Shown piece after piece: positions 23,269-37,600 of a DNA stretch of 64,000 bases. Below the pieces are notes generated by a model. The model was not told the DNA's origin. It did no database searches and worked only from the letters and a program-made list of their open reading frames with translations. The stretch spans positions 22,086,135 through 22,150,134 of the forward strand of contig NC_134929.1 in the NCBI RefSeq assembly GCF_051020765.1, in the 5' to 3' direction. Within the stretch, counting starts at the first letter, position 1; the number at the start of each line of letters is the position of its first letter. Position numbers and translations under genes: made by a program. The DNA comes from Lasioglossum baleicum. Its lineage: Eukaryota; Arthropoda; Insecta; Hymenoptera; Halictidae.

Positions 23269-26200
23269 GTACGTCTGCTACCTTTCTACACGATCATCGT
23301 CCCTGTGTCCGTGGTGATCGAGATGCTCGCACAGGACGATACCATTGCGGATCAGAGATCTTAGAGAAATAGGGTGCATCCTTGCGGGGACACAGGCCCC
23401 GCCCGCGATCGATCTACCTCGACCGTGTTTCGTTAGCGAACTCTGCCGCGGACTTTGTGGGTCAGCTTCGAACAGATTCGGTTTTCTCTCGATTTAAGCG
23501 ATTTTACGCTCTTACGACGAGTTCAGGGGATGATTCGGTTGGGTCACACCCGATTGTACTATTTCTTATTGTAACCCTAGACAACCAACATCTGAATCTT
23601 ATGTCAGACGATCCGCAAATGATTCAACTCGGAAATTCAATATCACGGATAACTGTTTCATCTCGGCGTACCGTTCCCTTATCAGGGATTTTTGTAAAAA
23701 TAGTTTTCTCGTCAGCGTGCCATTCAATTTACGCTGTACCGTGAATGAAGAAACAACAAATTTTACATGTACTAATGTAAAATATTTAAAAAATGGAGAA
23801 TTCTAGGACATATTAGGATCGAAGCTAATCTTTAAGTCACTTGGACAGTATTTTTATCTTATTTCGATCACAGAAGAAATCTTCCAATAGTCCAGAAAAT
23901 TCTTTCCGAAACTACCCCTAGAAAATAGCAATTCGTTTAACGACTGTCCTGCCACCTACATTCCGATTCACTCTCAAAAAATTAATTCTTTCCCTGACAG
24001 AGTATAGTAATGGCCTGCGACCTGTGGAAGACCTCGAGATGACTAAAAATAAATAAATTACCTTGTTGTTACTGTTAATTACTATAATAATGCGATTTTA
24101 ATTTACGTCGTCTAAACAATCTAGCATCCCGTGACCGTAAGATCTCGTTGACGTCTTCAACGATTCATCTCGAAGGTGCGTGTTACCGCCAATCGTCTCC
24201 ATCGTTACGATTTCCTAATGGATCACGGTTGTATACAGTATGTACATTACATACATCTATGGTGATGATCTATCGTCGAGATCGACTCTACCACGTCTAA
24301 ACGGTGGAACAGAAGTCGTTTTATATCGCAGATAAGTCGCCGAACATTATCTCGACAGTATCTTGTGCCTCGAGATGATCTGCCGGCGAGATCGTAGATC
24401 GCGAACTGGCACAGATCGTCGTCACGATCTAACCACGAGAAACGATGTTGCGCGATGCTCTTTCTCTCTCTCTCTCTCTCTCTCCCTCTCCCTCTCGATG
24501 CATGGAACTCGAACTTTACATGGGAGAAACGTTTTTCGGGGTGTCTTTGTGACTTTATTTGTCACTGGACGGAGATAGATATCTTCAAGATGATCTATCT
24601 CGGAGATCGATGCCGTGACTCATCCGCGTGATATTCGGCACCGCGAGCCAATTTGCAATTATTGCTCGTTTTATCTAGGGGGGTATCTGTTGGATGACTG
24701 TGTCATTTCGTGCACGAAATTCTAGAGCTTTGAAAACCAATTATTGCCGCCGCGCTAGCACGGCGCTCATTTCAATTGCTCATGGTAGAGTTTTATAAAT
24801 GAAATTTACCATTTCAGCTGTGTAAAAATTGTGTATCGATCTCTCTTCTGTAATACAAAGAAATATTCTCGACTGTGTACATTCTTCTTCGTAAAGCTCC
24901 GAAAATGGAACAAATGTACGCTGTAAAATCTGCATTTTGAGTCAAGTTTTTCTCGCAAAAGTTGAACTTCACTGAAAATAATGGATCAGCGGATTCTGTT
25001 CACTCGCTCAAAGCGAAACATTGTATGTATGTAGTCTCTCATCCAGTTTCGTTTCAGTGCGATCGTTCCGAGACGATCCTGATCTCGATCCGGGTGTTCT
25101 CGATCGAGAGGCTTGTTTCTTTTCGGTTCATTTTTGCGTCGGTTTCGGTGTCGGCTGGAGGAGACCGCCGCGTCGTTTCTGTTGGGATCCGTCGAACGCC
25201 GAAGAGAAAAAAAGGGGGGGGGGGGAGGCAAAAAAAAAACGGCGAGCCAGCGAATCATAAAAGTATACTCGGTGTGTCTCATTTTCTTAACGAGCCTCGC
25301 CATTGTTCCGGGATCGAGCTAACCGCGGCGTTAACGTCAGCCCCATCAGCGGGCCTGGGAAACGTTTCCGCGGCCGATCGCAACAGGAAACGACCGAATT
25401 TAGCCGGCTAACGAGTCGAACAGCCAACGGAAGATCGTTATCTATCGACAGCTCGAGCTCCCTTATCTCGACAGCCGTTCGATTAACGCACGAAAATGCC
25501 GATCGGTATCCACACACCACCGCCTCTCTCTCGGTCCCCAATTTATTCCGCAATGGGATCTCGGTTTATACGTACTTTGCCGTGTCGGTGTTACCCAAGA
25601 CTGGATCAGATCTGTTGTTTAACTGTTTTCGAGTTTGATTTACAGGCTGACCTTGACAGAATTACTGTTTGCACTTTTTCAACTTCATCTCGACAAGCTT
25701 CAAACTCGTGTTGAACATTTTGAACGCAATCATCGAGATCGTCTGGTATGTTCGAATAGATTTGACTCGTCGTGAAGTTGTGGAGGACGTCGCGGAGTTG
25801 ATAATCGTTTAGTACATGATTAGCACTCATTTTATTAGACGAATTTCATTAACCCTTTTTCATTTACGAACGGACACGTGAAGGATACTGGGTCACGAGA
25901 TGCGAATAATAAGGAAAACAAAACGATAATGGCTGACAGACTTGCAACCCCTTGTCCAATAAATTATAGAGTGAAATGGTAATCTTACATTTAAAAGCTT
26001 AAACAAGGGGGAGGGGTAGCTTCACCGACAAATCGGTAAATACCGGATTTTCTACGGTTCCGGGGAAACGGGGTTCGACGTAGCGACAGATAAGGATAGG
26101 AAGGTCCTTATCAGCGTGGACTTGAAGCTACCATTCGGTGTTCTCTCGACAAGAGATTAGGCGACTCGAGGGCTCGGGGTGACACGTAAGCGGAGGTGTC

Positions 26201-29200
26201 TCGCGACGCGAGATCTCTCGAGCGAAGGCTCTCTTTCCCGGTCGATGGATAGGCTTGGCCGCGAATCACGGCTATCGATGTGTATCGAAAAGAGAGAGAA
26301 AAAAATATAGCATAATCGATACCGGCTTCCTGGAAACTGTGGCACTCGGTAGGACTTGGTTCTCGGATTGCGTCACCTGCGATTCACCACGTAATCTCGT
26401 TATCTCGTAAGCTCTCGTTTCCAACGCCTCTCCCATCTTTGACGATTTCGGACCGTGCGTCGTCGTCGCCATTGCCTCACGTCGCGCGTCGGCCGATCGA
26501 TCGATGATAACGTCGCAGGCGCAGGAGATCGTTCCTCGAAGAGAGATAACCTCGTAGGAGACACTTGGCCGCGACACCTTCCCGCGGCGTTTTTAACCGA
26601 CGCGACGTGGACTTGTAATTGATCTCCTAGCTAATCGATCTTCTGGGTCCACTGCCTTTCGAAAGAAATCACCACCGTGGTAGGGCTCGCATGATTCTCT
26701 CGCGGTGATGTAACGTGGGGCGTGGTAATTAATTAAAACGGAGAACGCTGTTCTTTCATTGAACCGATTAGGCTGGATTTACCGATGTCTGGAGAACGAT
26801 AGAGATAACGATGGTTCGAGGGGATATTATTGTAGATTGTAGAGGTACAAGATTTCTCGGGAGTCTAGGAAATTTGAAGGACTCGAGAATCCTGGGAATC
26901 CGAGGATTCGAAGAAACGAGCATCAATATTGAGGGTCCTAGCCTAAGAATTGTAGAACCTCGAGTTCCCTCCAGGAGTCTGAAGTGTCCGAAGATCCTAG
27001 ACTTTAAGAATGGAACGGAGCAGGGCTCTGAATCTGTGAATTGGATGAACTTGATTAGCACTGCGAGAACCCCAGTAGTTTTCGAATAGAAAAGAATTTG
27101 ACGGTTGTCACCGAGAGAGGCAACAGATTTATACGAAAGTGACGGACCGAGGGAATTGGATTTTCACGGGTCACGGGGGATAGAGCAGTTTCTACATATG
27201 GGGTTACGGACCCGTAAAAGCCGAATCAGGGCGTGGCGTGCAACGTCAACCACTCCCTTTTCTCACCCCACAGAGTCGGCCGTGTCTTTCCCTCTCGAAG
27301 CATTCCAATTAGCACAGGGCTCGTTAACGACCGAACAAAAACGTTTCGGCTCGTCTCTTCCGGCGCGGCGTTCAAGTCTCTGGGCCCCGCAGGATAACCC
27401 CTGGCTATTAAATCGTACTCGGTGCGAATCTACTTCTAATCCTGTCGAATAATTACCGTTGGAGGTACTTATTCGAAGAAATATTTATACGTTTGGAATA
27501 ACAGTTTCTTGGCAACGTTACGCGGGAGTCTTCTGCAACACCGTCGATTTCTCGTCTCGCGTTTATTTTATTCAGCACGCCGATAGCTCGAGTCTGTAGC
27601 TCCCAATCGATCCACATTCGAGTTCAGGGTCGCTCTGTTCACGAGTCGAAAAAGATAGAGGATTCCTAACGAATGGTAGGTTCATTGCCCCGTCGAAAAA
27701 ACTACAAGAAAATCTGCCGTAAGAAGTCACTTTGAAAGTAAACAGACATGGTATAGCGTCAACAAGTATTTACCTAGAGGTCGTGCGACATGTCGTCGTA
27801 AAAATACATAGCATCGAAGAAGCCTCCAGATATATTTAGCATGTAGATAGATAGAAATCTTCCACACATGGTGGAAGATCACTCGTTGTTGCTTAATTAG
27901 ATGGTACTAACGCGAATTTGTGCGAGCAGTGGTTCTAGGATAAGAGAAATTCTCCATTTTTCTTCACGTCGATTTTCTTATATGGACCTGGTAAACAATT
28001 TCATGTGGCTCTTAGAAAATTCGAATTTGAGATGGTCTGTCATTTTTCCGATCAATTATATTCGGAGAATTTGTCACTTTTTGGCGACAAGATCTTTTCT
28101 GAAAAATCGGGAAACAAAGGATTGTGAAGATTGTGCGTGGTCGAACGAGAGGAGAGCCAACGTGTGTCCGAGCTTGCGATATAAAAGTGTGCGTCCGATC
28201 CATAAGTCGGGGCTGTAAGTATAACAACCGCGTTTCTAAGGTACATGCGGAAACACATGGTTGGGCCACGTATACTGGCAGATTGTTTCCCGTGACATTC
28301 TTACACGCGGACGATGCGGCTCCCCGGCCAATCGTAAAACTGGAGAAGAACTCGTTGACACGTATGTACATGTATAGCCACCAAGGCGGCGAGCGGCGCG
28401 GCGCGGCGAGGGGAGCCGGTCGATCATCCACAGGATTTATTAAATTCATGAGGGCAATTTCTCAGGGCTTTGGATGTGGTTATAGTTAACTGCGCTTCGA
28501 ACCGCGGACGATTATTGTCGCTCGACCGCGAAGACACTTGCCTTTACCCCCTTTCCTTGGGTTAGTTACTTAATTCCGCGGCAAATCTTGACGTCGATAA
28601 CGCTCGTGATTAAACCTCGCGATTGATCCACCTCGTTGAATAATGGATCAACCCTTTGCGGTCCGAACTGTTTTCTCACTTTTATTTTAGAACTTGCTAC
28701 AACATCGTCGTATTAGTTTAATTATAATCCTAGCCTGCGTACAGTCGTTGAGAAATATTGCAATTGTTGCTACATATGTACCTATGAGATTGTGTAAAAT
28801 AATTGTTGATGCAATTACGGTAAATCTTTCTATACATACTGTCATACTGTACAAATTTTTCATCTCTCCTTGCTAGCATCCTACGTGACATCCAGTCGTA
28901 TTTTAGTAAAAAAACTTGTTTGTTTTTAACGATTTATTTGTGAATCCGATCAATACGATACGCACCACGATACACTTCGAGTATACATATGTAGCCGAGT
29001 AATGCACGATAGAGTAGAACCTCCGTTATTCGAACAGATCCGCGATCGGTAGAACTTCGGTATTCACGTAATAGAGCAATCGTTTGATTACGGTGCTCGG
29101 TAAAATTTTTCTGTTGTACGCGGATCAATCGTAAACATTCACCGGAGCTGTCAGACCTGTTAAATCACAGGCTCCCTCCCTCGTAAACTAATTTGCCAAC

Positions 29201-31595
29201 TAAACATACATTTATTCCCCCCGTTAAAGGTTCCATTAAACGAGGACGTCAATTAAACGGAATTAAGTCTTCCAGTTATTCTGTTCCGCCCATTCGAATT
29301 CTCTGTAATCGCGGAAAATCCGCAATGTAGTAATTACTCGACTGCGGATTTCATGCATTTATAGCACACGCAACTGGTCGAGGCTCCGAGCTCACAATGG
29401 CCTGCGAATTTTACGCATTTTAAGCGTAAGATCGTCTTCGAAATTTCATTCAGGCCATCCAGTCGGATTAAGGTTTAAGAACGCTTCTACCAGCACGTGC
29501 ATTGAGAAAAACTTGTTCTCGGATGAGTCTGCTAAAAATTTCCTCCTATTCTCTATCAAAATCTCTATTCGGCGAAGTTCAATTTGCTCTTACACGAGTC
29601 CGACAAAAATGAGCTCTTCGATGATCCTCGTACCGGCATCGCTGTCGGCGTTTCGCCGCTGTCGAACCGTGGAGAAACCGGCCGCGGAAAAATTCGAATG
29701 ACGCAATTACAAATTCGTTCTGGTTTCACTGTCGGCCTGAGAAAAAGAGTTTTTCCGCGGCTTCGATCCTCGTGTGGCCGCCTTTCATTTTCCATACCGT
29801 TTATTGCCCGATCCGGGCGCATGGTTCCCAAGAGAATCCCGTAAACGTGAGAAACACCGTTCCCATTTATCACCCGACGCGTAAATACGAAAGCAGCGTT
29901 ACGCATGCGACTACCATTTTCATAAATTCGCGGCAAATCGCTGCCGGGACGATCAAACGAACGCTCTCCGATTCGATTATCCTGCGCGATCCATTCTCGA
30001 TAATGCAGAGAGGGAGAGATTTATCATTTCTAGAGAATTTAAAGGATTTTATAATCTCTTAACACATTATTGTATATCTACCGGTGATTATTCCATAATT
30101 GTTGATTGTCTATGGTTCATGGCTGAGGATTTTTTAAAAGAATCCTTCAATAGCAACAGCAATTTTAATCATAAACGAACAACTCACCCCCAATAACAAA
30201 ATCCAATCATTTCCTTCGGGATTATTGTGTAAAAGAAGATTTTTAAGCTTCCATTTAACTATGATAAAATTCGCTCCGATAATTTTGATATTTTTCTCAA
30301 AGATCCTTTTTTGTGAATTCTTGAAGGATTTGCGACAGCCAGAAGCATCTTGTGATGTCTAGAATGATCGTGACTTCTAAGATTTGAAGGACCCCGCACT
30401 GTTTCTAAAGATCCTAACAGTTTACAGATCGGCTCATTCCAGAGAGGCGTGAATTCTCGGCGCGATACATCTGTTTTCGCGAGTCGATTTGCCCGACGAG
30501 GACATTCGGACGTCTTTTTCATTTTCCTCGAGCCGCGAGCTGTTTGCTCCCGAGCTAGAGGTCGACTCTTGTGTTTACACTCTGGCAGATCATCCGTTTT
30601 CAGAGAAAGCCCGCCGAGCATGATCCCAATCAGATAACGGCGTGTTTCGAAATTCGTTCGACGACGCCGCATCGTCATCGAGAACTTCGAGGAATGTCGT
30701 TCGGTACTATCGATCCGTGTAAACTAGACGTAATTTTCAAATTATTCAGATTCGTTCCTACATTATTAATTTCTGTTATAAATACGCGAAAAACCTGTCT
30801 TCTGTTGGACTCGTTGCGCGGAAGGGGCCGAAATTGTTAGACCAACGTGATGAAGCAATATCAACACTTAATACATACACGTCAGATACCGAAGATGATA
30901 TCAGCGTTGAAGATCGCGGAATCGAAACCTCAATAGAATAGATCCCGGTGTGGTTAAAGTATAACACCTTTCATGGCAACAGATGATAATCTCCGTCGCG
31001 ACGGAGCTAAATCTTCCATTGACTTGTTTAATGATGCCGCTCACCGGCGAACTTCGTACTCCCTAAATTAGAATCTAATCACGGTGCGTGATACTGTCTA
31101 ATTATTCTGATTTGTCGCGGTGATACCGAGCTGCAGAGACATTTAATTCTTCATCATCGTTCTCTCTCTCTCTCTCTCTCTCTCCCCCTCTCTCTTTCTC
31201 TTAATATGTACGCATAGACTTTGAATTCTCCGAATCACGTTCTCCCGAGAAAAATGTCAAACGCGACTCCAGCCCGAGAAGCTGTGAATAGACGCAGATA
31301 TAATTGCATACTATTTGCCTAATTGTCTTCATGAATAGATTAGACTGCGAATCTGTATGCAAAGCGAGCATTCGCTACGCCGATTGCGAGAATCTTAAAT
31401 GGCGATTGTACTTCTTTGAATAATCCTGATAATCGAGAATTCTTTTTTATTTCTTCAAAAACCGGAATAAATACGTTCTCGCTGTTATTACAAGGTGAAG
31501 ATACCACTAGTTCCCATCGATCGAATTTTTCGCGTCTCCCTACCGGTACGTCATGGCGGACCGGAAGTGGACACTGAGACGAGAGGAGAAGAGTA

Positions 31596-31639
<44 letters not shown>

Positions 31640-34600
31640 GGCGAAACGAAAAAGAAAAGAGCATGTGTCACCGGTGGCGGCAGGGTGGCCACAGGGTGTC
31701 ACGGGTGGGTAGGTCCAAGGTTGTCAGGGCTACGGCTCTCGAAACACACCGCCATCTTTGCTTCTCCTGCGTGCTGCGTGGGTGTATCCGAGCGTGGAGA
31801 GAGCGGGGTTGAAGGGGGTGACGGGGTGAGAGAGGAGAGAGAAATACAAGAGAGGGAGAGTCGGGTCGAGACGAGCGAAGAGACGGTGGGACGGAGAAAG
31901 AGGGACGCGGAGCTCTGGTCGAACTCCGAGAGAAAGAGGAAGAGCGGGAGAGAAATATGTAGAGAGCGTTCGAGATATAGGGAGAATGGTGGGGGTACGA
32001 CGGAGAATGTGGGAGAGAGAGAGAGGGAGAGATGAAAAAAGGGGGGGGACCCCGACGAGGGGAAATGTGAAAATGCGACGAGACAAAAGGGATGACGGGG
32101 TGGAATTGATCTGGCCGGTGACGTGGGTGGTTCTATGAATTCTCAGACTAAAAGTAGACGGGATGATAGGGGAGGTTGTCGTTTTTCAATACTTCCTTAG
32201 CGAATCTTCTTCGAGGTACAAATTTATCATTTATTCGCTTTCTGTTTCGACGAAATTGTGAATGACCTTGGATTAGTAGAATGGACCAATAGTAGTGTGA
32301 ATTTCAGGAGTGGTCCGAAAGCTACCGACAGAAAAGTGGTCCGAAAGCTACCGACAGAAAAGTGGTCCGCAATCTACACATGTAGATTAGAAAAACACAA
32401 CCGTGAATCTTTAACGATATTCGAAAAAAAAAATAAATCGAGGAAACAGAGTAGATATCGACCAAGGGTGCCAACACTGCCAACAGGGAGAGAAAGAGTA
32501 AAAAAAGGCGAAGATAGAGAGGGGCAGAGTCGTTGAGGCGGCAGCGGGGGGGAGAGCCGGGGCCGGGGGAGATAAAGCGGATCGTAGAAAGAGACGGCGA
32601 AACTGGTGGAGGGAGTGGAGGGAGGGAACGTTGCTAGCGGCAAGAGGGGGCGGCGGGGCGAGCGGCCAAAGGGGAGCGGAGGAGAGGGAAACGAGATAAA
32701 AGCTCGGACAGATGAGGCCGGCCAATGGCGAGGATCTCCCCCACCATTGGTTCAGCGCAGCATCACTATGATTCGTAGGTGGCTCGGAGTCGGCAGAAGT
32801 GCGCATGTACGCCCTCGATCAAACCGACTGACACTGCTCCCTTTTCCACGGCCCTCTGCGACACCGGCCTCTCCCTGGGGGTGCATTGCGGATATAGGGC
32901 GTGGCGGCTGAGCCCTTCGAGCCCGGCAACCCTAACCGTGCTTGCCAGAGAAATGGGTACCGAAAAAATATTACCTCGGCGAACGGAAGCAGAACGAGCC
33001 GTGCTCGTTTCTCGCGTTTTATACTTTTACCAACAATTTGGACAATACTGAACGACTAAACGATCAATTATTATTTTAGCTACAATTTATTTCACTTAAA
33101 ATTTTCTTCGAGCTTAACTAATCGAATCGTTTCGGAAGAATCTGTGTACCAGTTCTCTGGATTATTTAAATATCCGAATCGAAGGTCGAGCCAGTTGAAA
33201 GAGGTAACATTAAAAAATCGCATCTGACGATAACAGCGATTACGACGATTACGACAGTTCCGTAGTACATAGTTCGCACCGCCATCACTGTGGCCATCAG
33301 CCGCGATCTGAGTTGAATCAACACAGGCAATGGGCAATCATCATTATTCGTCATTATCTATGAGAATAATAAATTCGAGTTTTTCCGTGCACCGAGAGAT
33401 GACCAAGAGACACCGAAGAACACGCGACAAAGGTTGAGACAACGAAACCGATTTTTCCAGATCGATCCGTCGCGCGTCGCGTCGCGTCGCGTCGCATCGC
33501 ATCGTTTTCTCTGCCGTGGTCGACCGGTCGAAAGTGCAATTTACGGGACGTTCGCCGCGAGCGAAGGAAAAATAGAAATCGTAGTTTTCGTGGTTCACAG
33601 AGCCCCGTAACGATTGTCCGTCCCCCTAGCGATCGGCGATCGTTAGAAATGGAAAGCACCTGGATTTCCACCTGCCACGACAGAGGAATCTGTTCCGAAT
33701 TTCACCGGTCGTCTTACGAAGCTTGCCTGCCTCCTCGTATCCTCGATTTCATATTTCACACATGAATCGGAATGATCCCCGTGACGTACCGTCCGATCCA
33801 CGGGACGCCCGCGCCCGCCCGATCCAGATAACGAAATTTTCGAAGTGGAATCTCTCGAAACGCTGATAAGTCTTCGCGAACGGCCGGAGATAACCGATTT
33901 TTGCGCCTGAATCTGCAGCGAGAGATAAACCGGCTGTGTTTGCCGCGTTACGAAATTACCGTCGCGACGAGTCGGAACTTGGGAGATCGATTGATCGACA
34001 TTTTCCGAGAAATTCGGTGAAATCAATTGCCTAGAAAATTCTAGGGAACTTTCCGAATTGAGATACTCGCGTGATCTCGGTAAAGTACAACGAGCTAACA
34101 AATTGTCAAAACCGCAGGGCAAAATGGCTGATCCAAGATTCGCCCGGGGCCCGGGTGAATGGTGAAGCGAAGAACGCCGCGCGCCGTGATAAATTGCTCG
34201 TGTCGAATTAATATCCCACGCTTTACGCGCAATCGTGCGAGCTAAACGCGGACGCAAACCGCAAGCAAAGTGACCGCTCGCAAAACCCGTTTGGTCCGCG
34301 TGATTTACGCGCATGAATAAAGTCACCTGCCGGGCAGGTACGTTTGTCACAGAAGCCACGCAGGGAACAGGTTCATTCGAGACCGCTTGTTCGCACCTGT
34401 TCCTCATAATTCCGGTAACTCGCCGACTGACTACTTGACCAAGCAGGGAGACACGTGGAAAGGGACGAGGTTGCCGAATGATCCTGGTCGCCCTTCGGCG
34501 ATCCTGAAACCGGTACAGAAAATCATTGTTCATCTTGAGCGCTTCTCGTTATGCGATTCGGGCGAATCTAAATTATTTTTCATCTTCATTTCGCCGTCTT

Positions 34601-37600
34601 ACAATCGGCTTGGAAAATTTTAATTTTCCATAAAAATCCTTCGTATAAACCTTTGGATCGAAACGGTCCCGATTTCCGCCATCGAGGGTTAGCACGATGA
34701 GAGAGCGGGGCCCTGACGACTTCGCCATGAACCCCACGCGCATAACAATTGTTGACAAAGCCGTTATCGATCGCTGTCCGGTTGTTGTCGGCTGAGCGAC
34801 CCGATGATCGCCGTGTTATCGCAGTTAATCGCGATTTGCTTTTTCTCTGGCCGTTTTATTTTCGTTCTGGTATCGTTCTCGGAAGTGGACTGGCTCCAGT
34901 CTCGCCTCCGGGATCCTTGGCCACCGTTTCCATAGCGCTTTCTTTATAAATAGGAACGGACTGTGGTCAGGACATTGTCGCACGTGGCCGCTGATAAGTG
35001 TCATTGTCCTAGCCCCGAAGCAGCGCGGCGGCGTTCCTTTTGCGGTCTCGTCTATCAGCTTCCGGAATACGGGCTGATCGCCGCGACACGATCGCGCGTC
35101 GACGGGACACGCCGTTTAAACTAAAAAATTTACAAACAATGCGCCATTATTGTCGGGTCGATGGAAAACCGACGGCATTCCCGTCGTTGTCGCGAAAACG
35201 TAGTCGTTCATATTCACGTTTCCAGTGGTCTAATTCCCTGGAATTCATTGTCTCCGTAGAACACCGTCGAATCTACTTAAATGTTTATCGAGTGTCGTTG
35301 CGTTTCGATATAGAGCGAGGCGATTAGAATGAACATTACAGATTCTGAAGTATCGAATTGTTGTTGGGCAAGTTAAGCGAGTTAGGGGAGATCCAGAGAG
35401 CTGGTTAACGACATTAATAGAAATTATTGTCAACGGACTTTTTGAACCCTTGTGTTTTCGATCTGGAAGTCTGGAAGTTTTCCATCGGCATTTGCTAAAT
35501 TATTACTGTTGTTTGTTGATAATGTTTCTCTCGATTCCAGTGCTAATCTTTCCTATTTTGTTTCAGTTACTGTCAAGAGTAGCCCCGATCAGGGACGCGA
35601 CAACGAAGCCCAAGTTGATGCAGCATCGCCACTCTCAAGTGTAAGTCGCCATTTTCTAAGTCTAGTTACAATAAATATGTAGGTCAGAAGACCAGGGCAA
35701 ATTTCTATCGGGACCCCGTTTACGATGTCTGAAATCATATTCGATCATATCTCAAACCGAAGAACAGAAAATCTAAGATACCCGGGCGATTAGGTACCGT
35801 AACGTAACATTTCAAGTCGTGTATCCTTCCTTGTAGAACTTGATCCGAAAAACTGTAGGAACTGTAGGGAGCTCGAAGGATCAATAGTTTGAACACTGAT
35901 AAGCCGATAGAAGTAGCGTGCCTCGGAGTCGTTGAACTCGTCTTTGAACTTGGATCGGATCGATATCTTTAAAAAAGCCTCTATGTATTGTAGAAAGACT
36001 CCAGTAACCTCGATTCGCGTAAAATCCATTCCTTCCCGGCCTCCCTGAAGATTCGCTTACACCCCGCCATCTTGTTTCCTGGAGTTGCAACGCGCTTTTC
36101 AACGCGGCCATTCTTATCCGGCGCAATTTATTATATTAATTCTGATCGGGAGATCTCGTCATTTGTTCATCTTTTTCACCTATTTTTGCACGTAGAATCA
36201 GCTTTCGACCGCTTGCACTCTCTCGAGAAACCCCGTACGAAAATGGTACTTGAAATTGCTATTGCCCAGGGTTACTATGTACCGAGAGTAACATTTCATA
36301 TGTAAAATCTTGATCTGCGAAGATGGCATAGTCTAAACGGACACTCCGATCGTTGCAATTGCAGGTGGAGTTACCGGAAAGCGCTCACCCCTGTCCCGCG
36401 TGCCCCACGGTGCTGCCTAGCTGCCGAGAGCTGACACACCACCTGCGCGACCACAACTCTCCGCGCAGCACCGATTGCAGCGTCGAGGACGATTTCAGTT
36501 GCGGCGTTTGCAACAAGGTGCTGAGCTCCGCGAGCTCTTTGGACAGACACGTGCTGGTGCACTCCGGAGAACGACCGTTCAAATGCAAATTCTGCGAGAT
36601 GGCGTTCACAACGAACGGAAACATGAACAGACACCTGCGAACAGCGCACTGTTCAACCTCCTCGCTCAGTTGCACGGACTCGGAAGTTAGCTGCGACTCG
36701 GAGAAACTGTCGAAGAGGAACATCGAGGAGTACAACAACAACGAGATCGCGAAAAGGAAATCGCCGGACTTGATCGACCAAGACCAGGAGAAGAGTCCGA
36801 GTCTGAAGCGAAAGTGCACGGAGTATCTGCGCGACATCGAAAACCAGAAGAGACACAAGATCCTGCTGAACAACTCGAGCCGGCCCGAGGTCAAGGCCAG
36901 ACCCGACGACAGCCAGAAAGTGTACAACTGCCCTGTATGCGGGAGGAAGAACTTCGGGACCAGCCGGCTCCTGGAGAGTCACCTGGAGCGCTGCCACCCG
37001 GACTTCCCGCCGAACTGCGACCCCTGCGACCTGTCGTTCGGTAACTGCCGGGTGATGAACCTGCATCAATACGTGCTCCAGTACGAGGACCAACCGACCG
37101 GGAACACCACGAGGAACCTGCGCAACTCCGTGGTCGGCTTCAACGACCTGACCTTCGTCGACTTCTCCTCGGAAAAATTCCCAACGATCGCTCGGGCGGT
37201 CTGCGAGCAATCGGTTCATCGGCCTGCCTCGGGAGAGGTCGCCAAGTTCCAGTGCTCCAAGTGTCTGAGGGCGTTCCCCTGTAGATTAGCCTTGGACGCT
37301 CACGAAACCGATTGCGGCACGGTGAACGCTCCGACCAGGGTGATCAACGACAACCAGTCGAGAAGAGACGACTTCTTCGCCGGGCTGAACCTGCAGAACA
37401 AGGCTGCCATGACCGAGGCGAAAGAGGGCAAGGACCTGGCCGATATTCAGAGCATCATCTCCGTCACCTCCGGCCCCATCCTGCAGAACTTCCCCAGGTC
37501 GGACGCCAGCACTCCCGAGAACAACATCAAGTTCAACCTGAATCTTAGCTCTTCGGGCTCCTCCGGCACCTTCTCCACGGAGTCCCACGAGGAGGAGGCG

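Larger units (their letters stand above)
23269..35566 (+). other. First intron of the pebbled-like gene (12.3 kb)
   Basis: The intron is bounded by GTACGT and TTTCAG. It contains microsatellites (24463-24497, 31160-31200, 31599-31634), a G12/A9 homopolymer block (25208-25240), a decayed TTAA-type MITE (30063 onward), a 26-bp tandem repeat (32310-32369) and a (GTCGC)n repeat (33469-33500). Open frames up to 296 codons (34533-33643, -) carry no domain. No nested gene is recognised. Long first introns of developmental regulators often hold enhancers, but none can be proven here. Confidence 0.6.
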
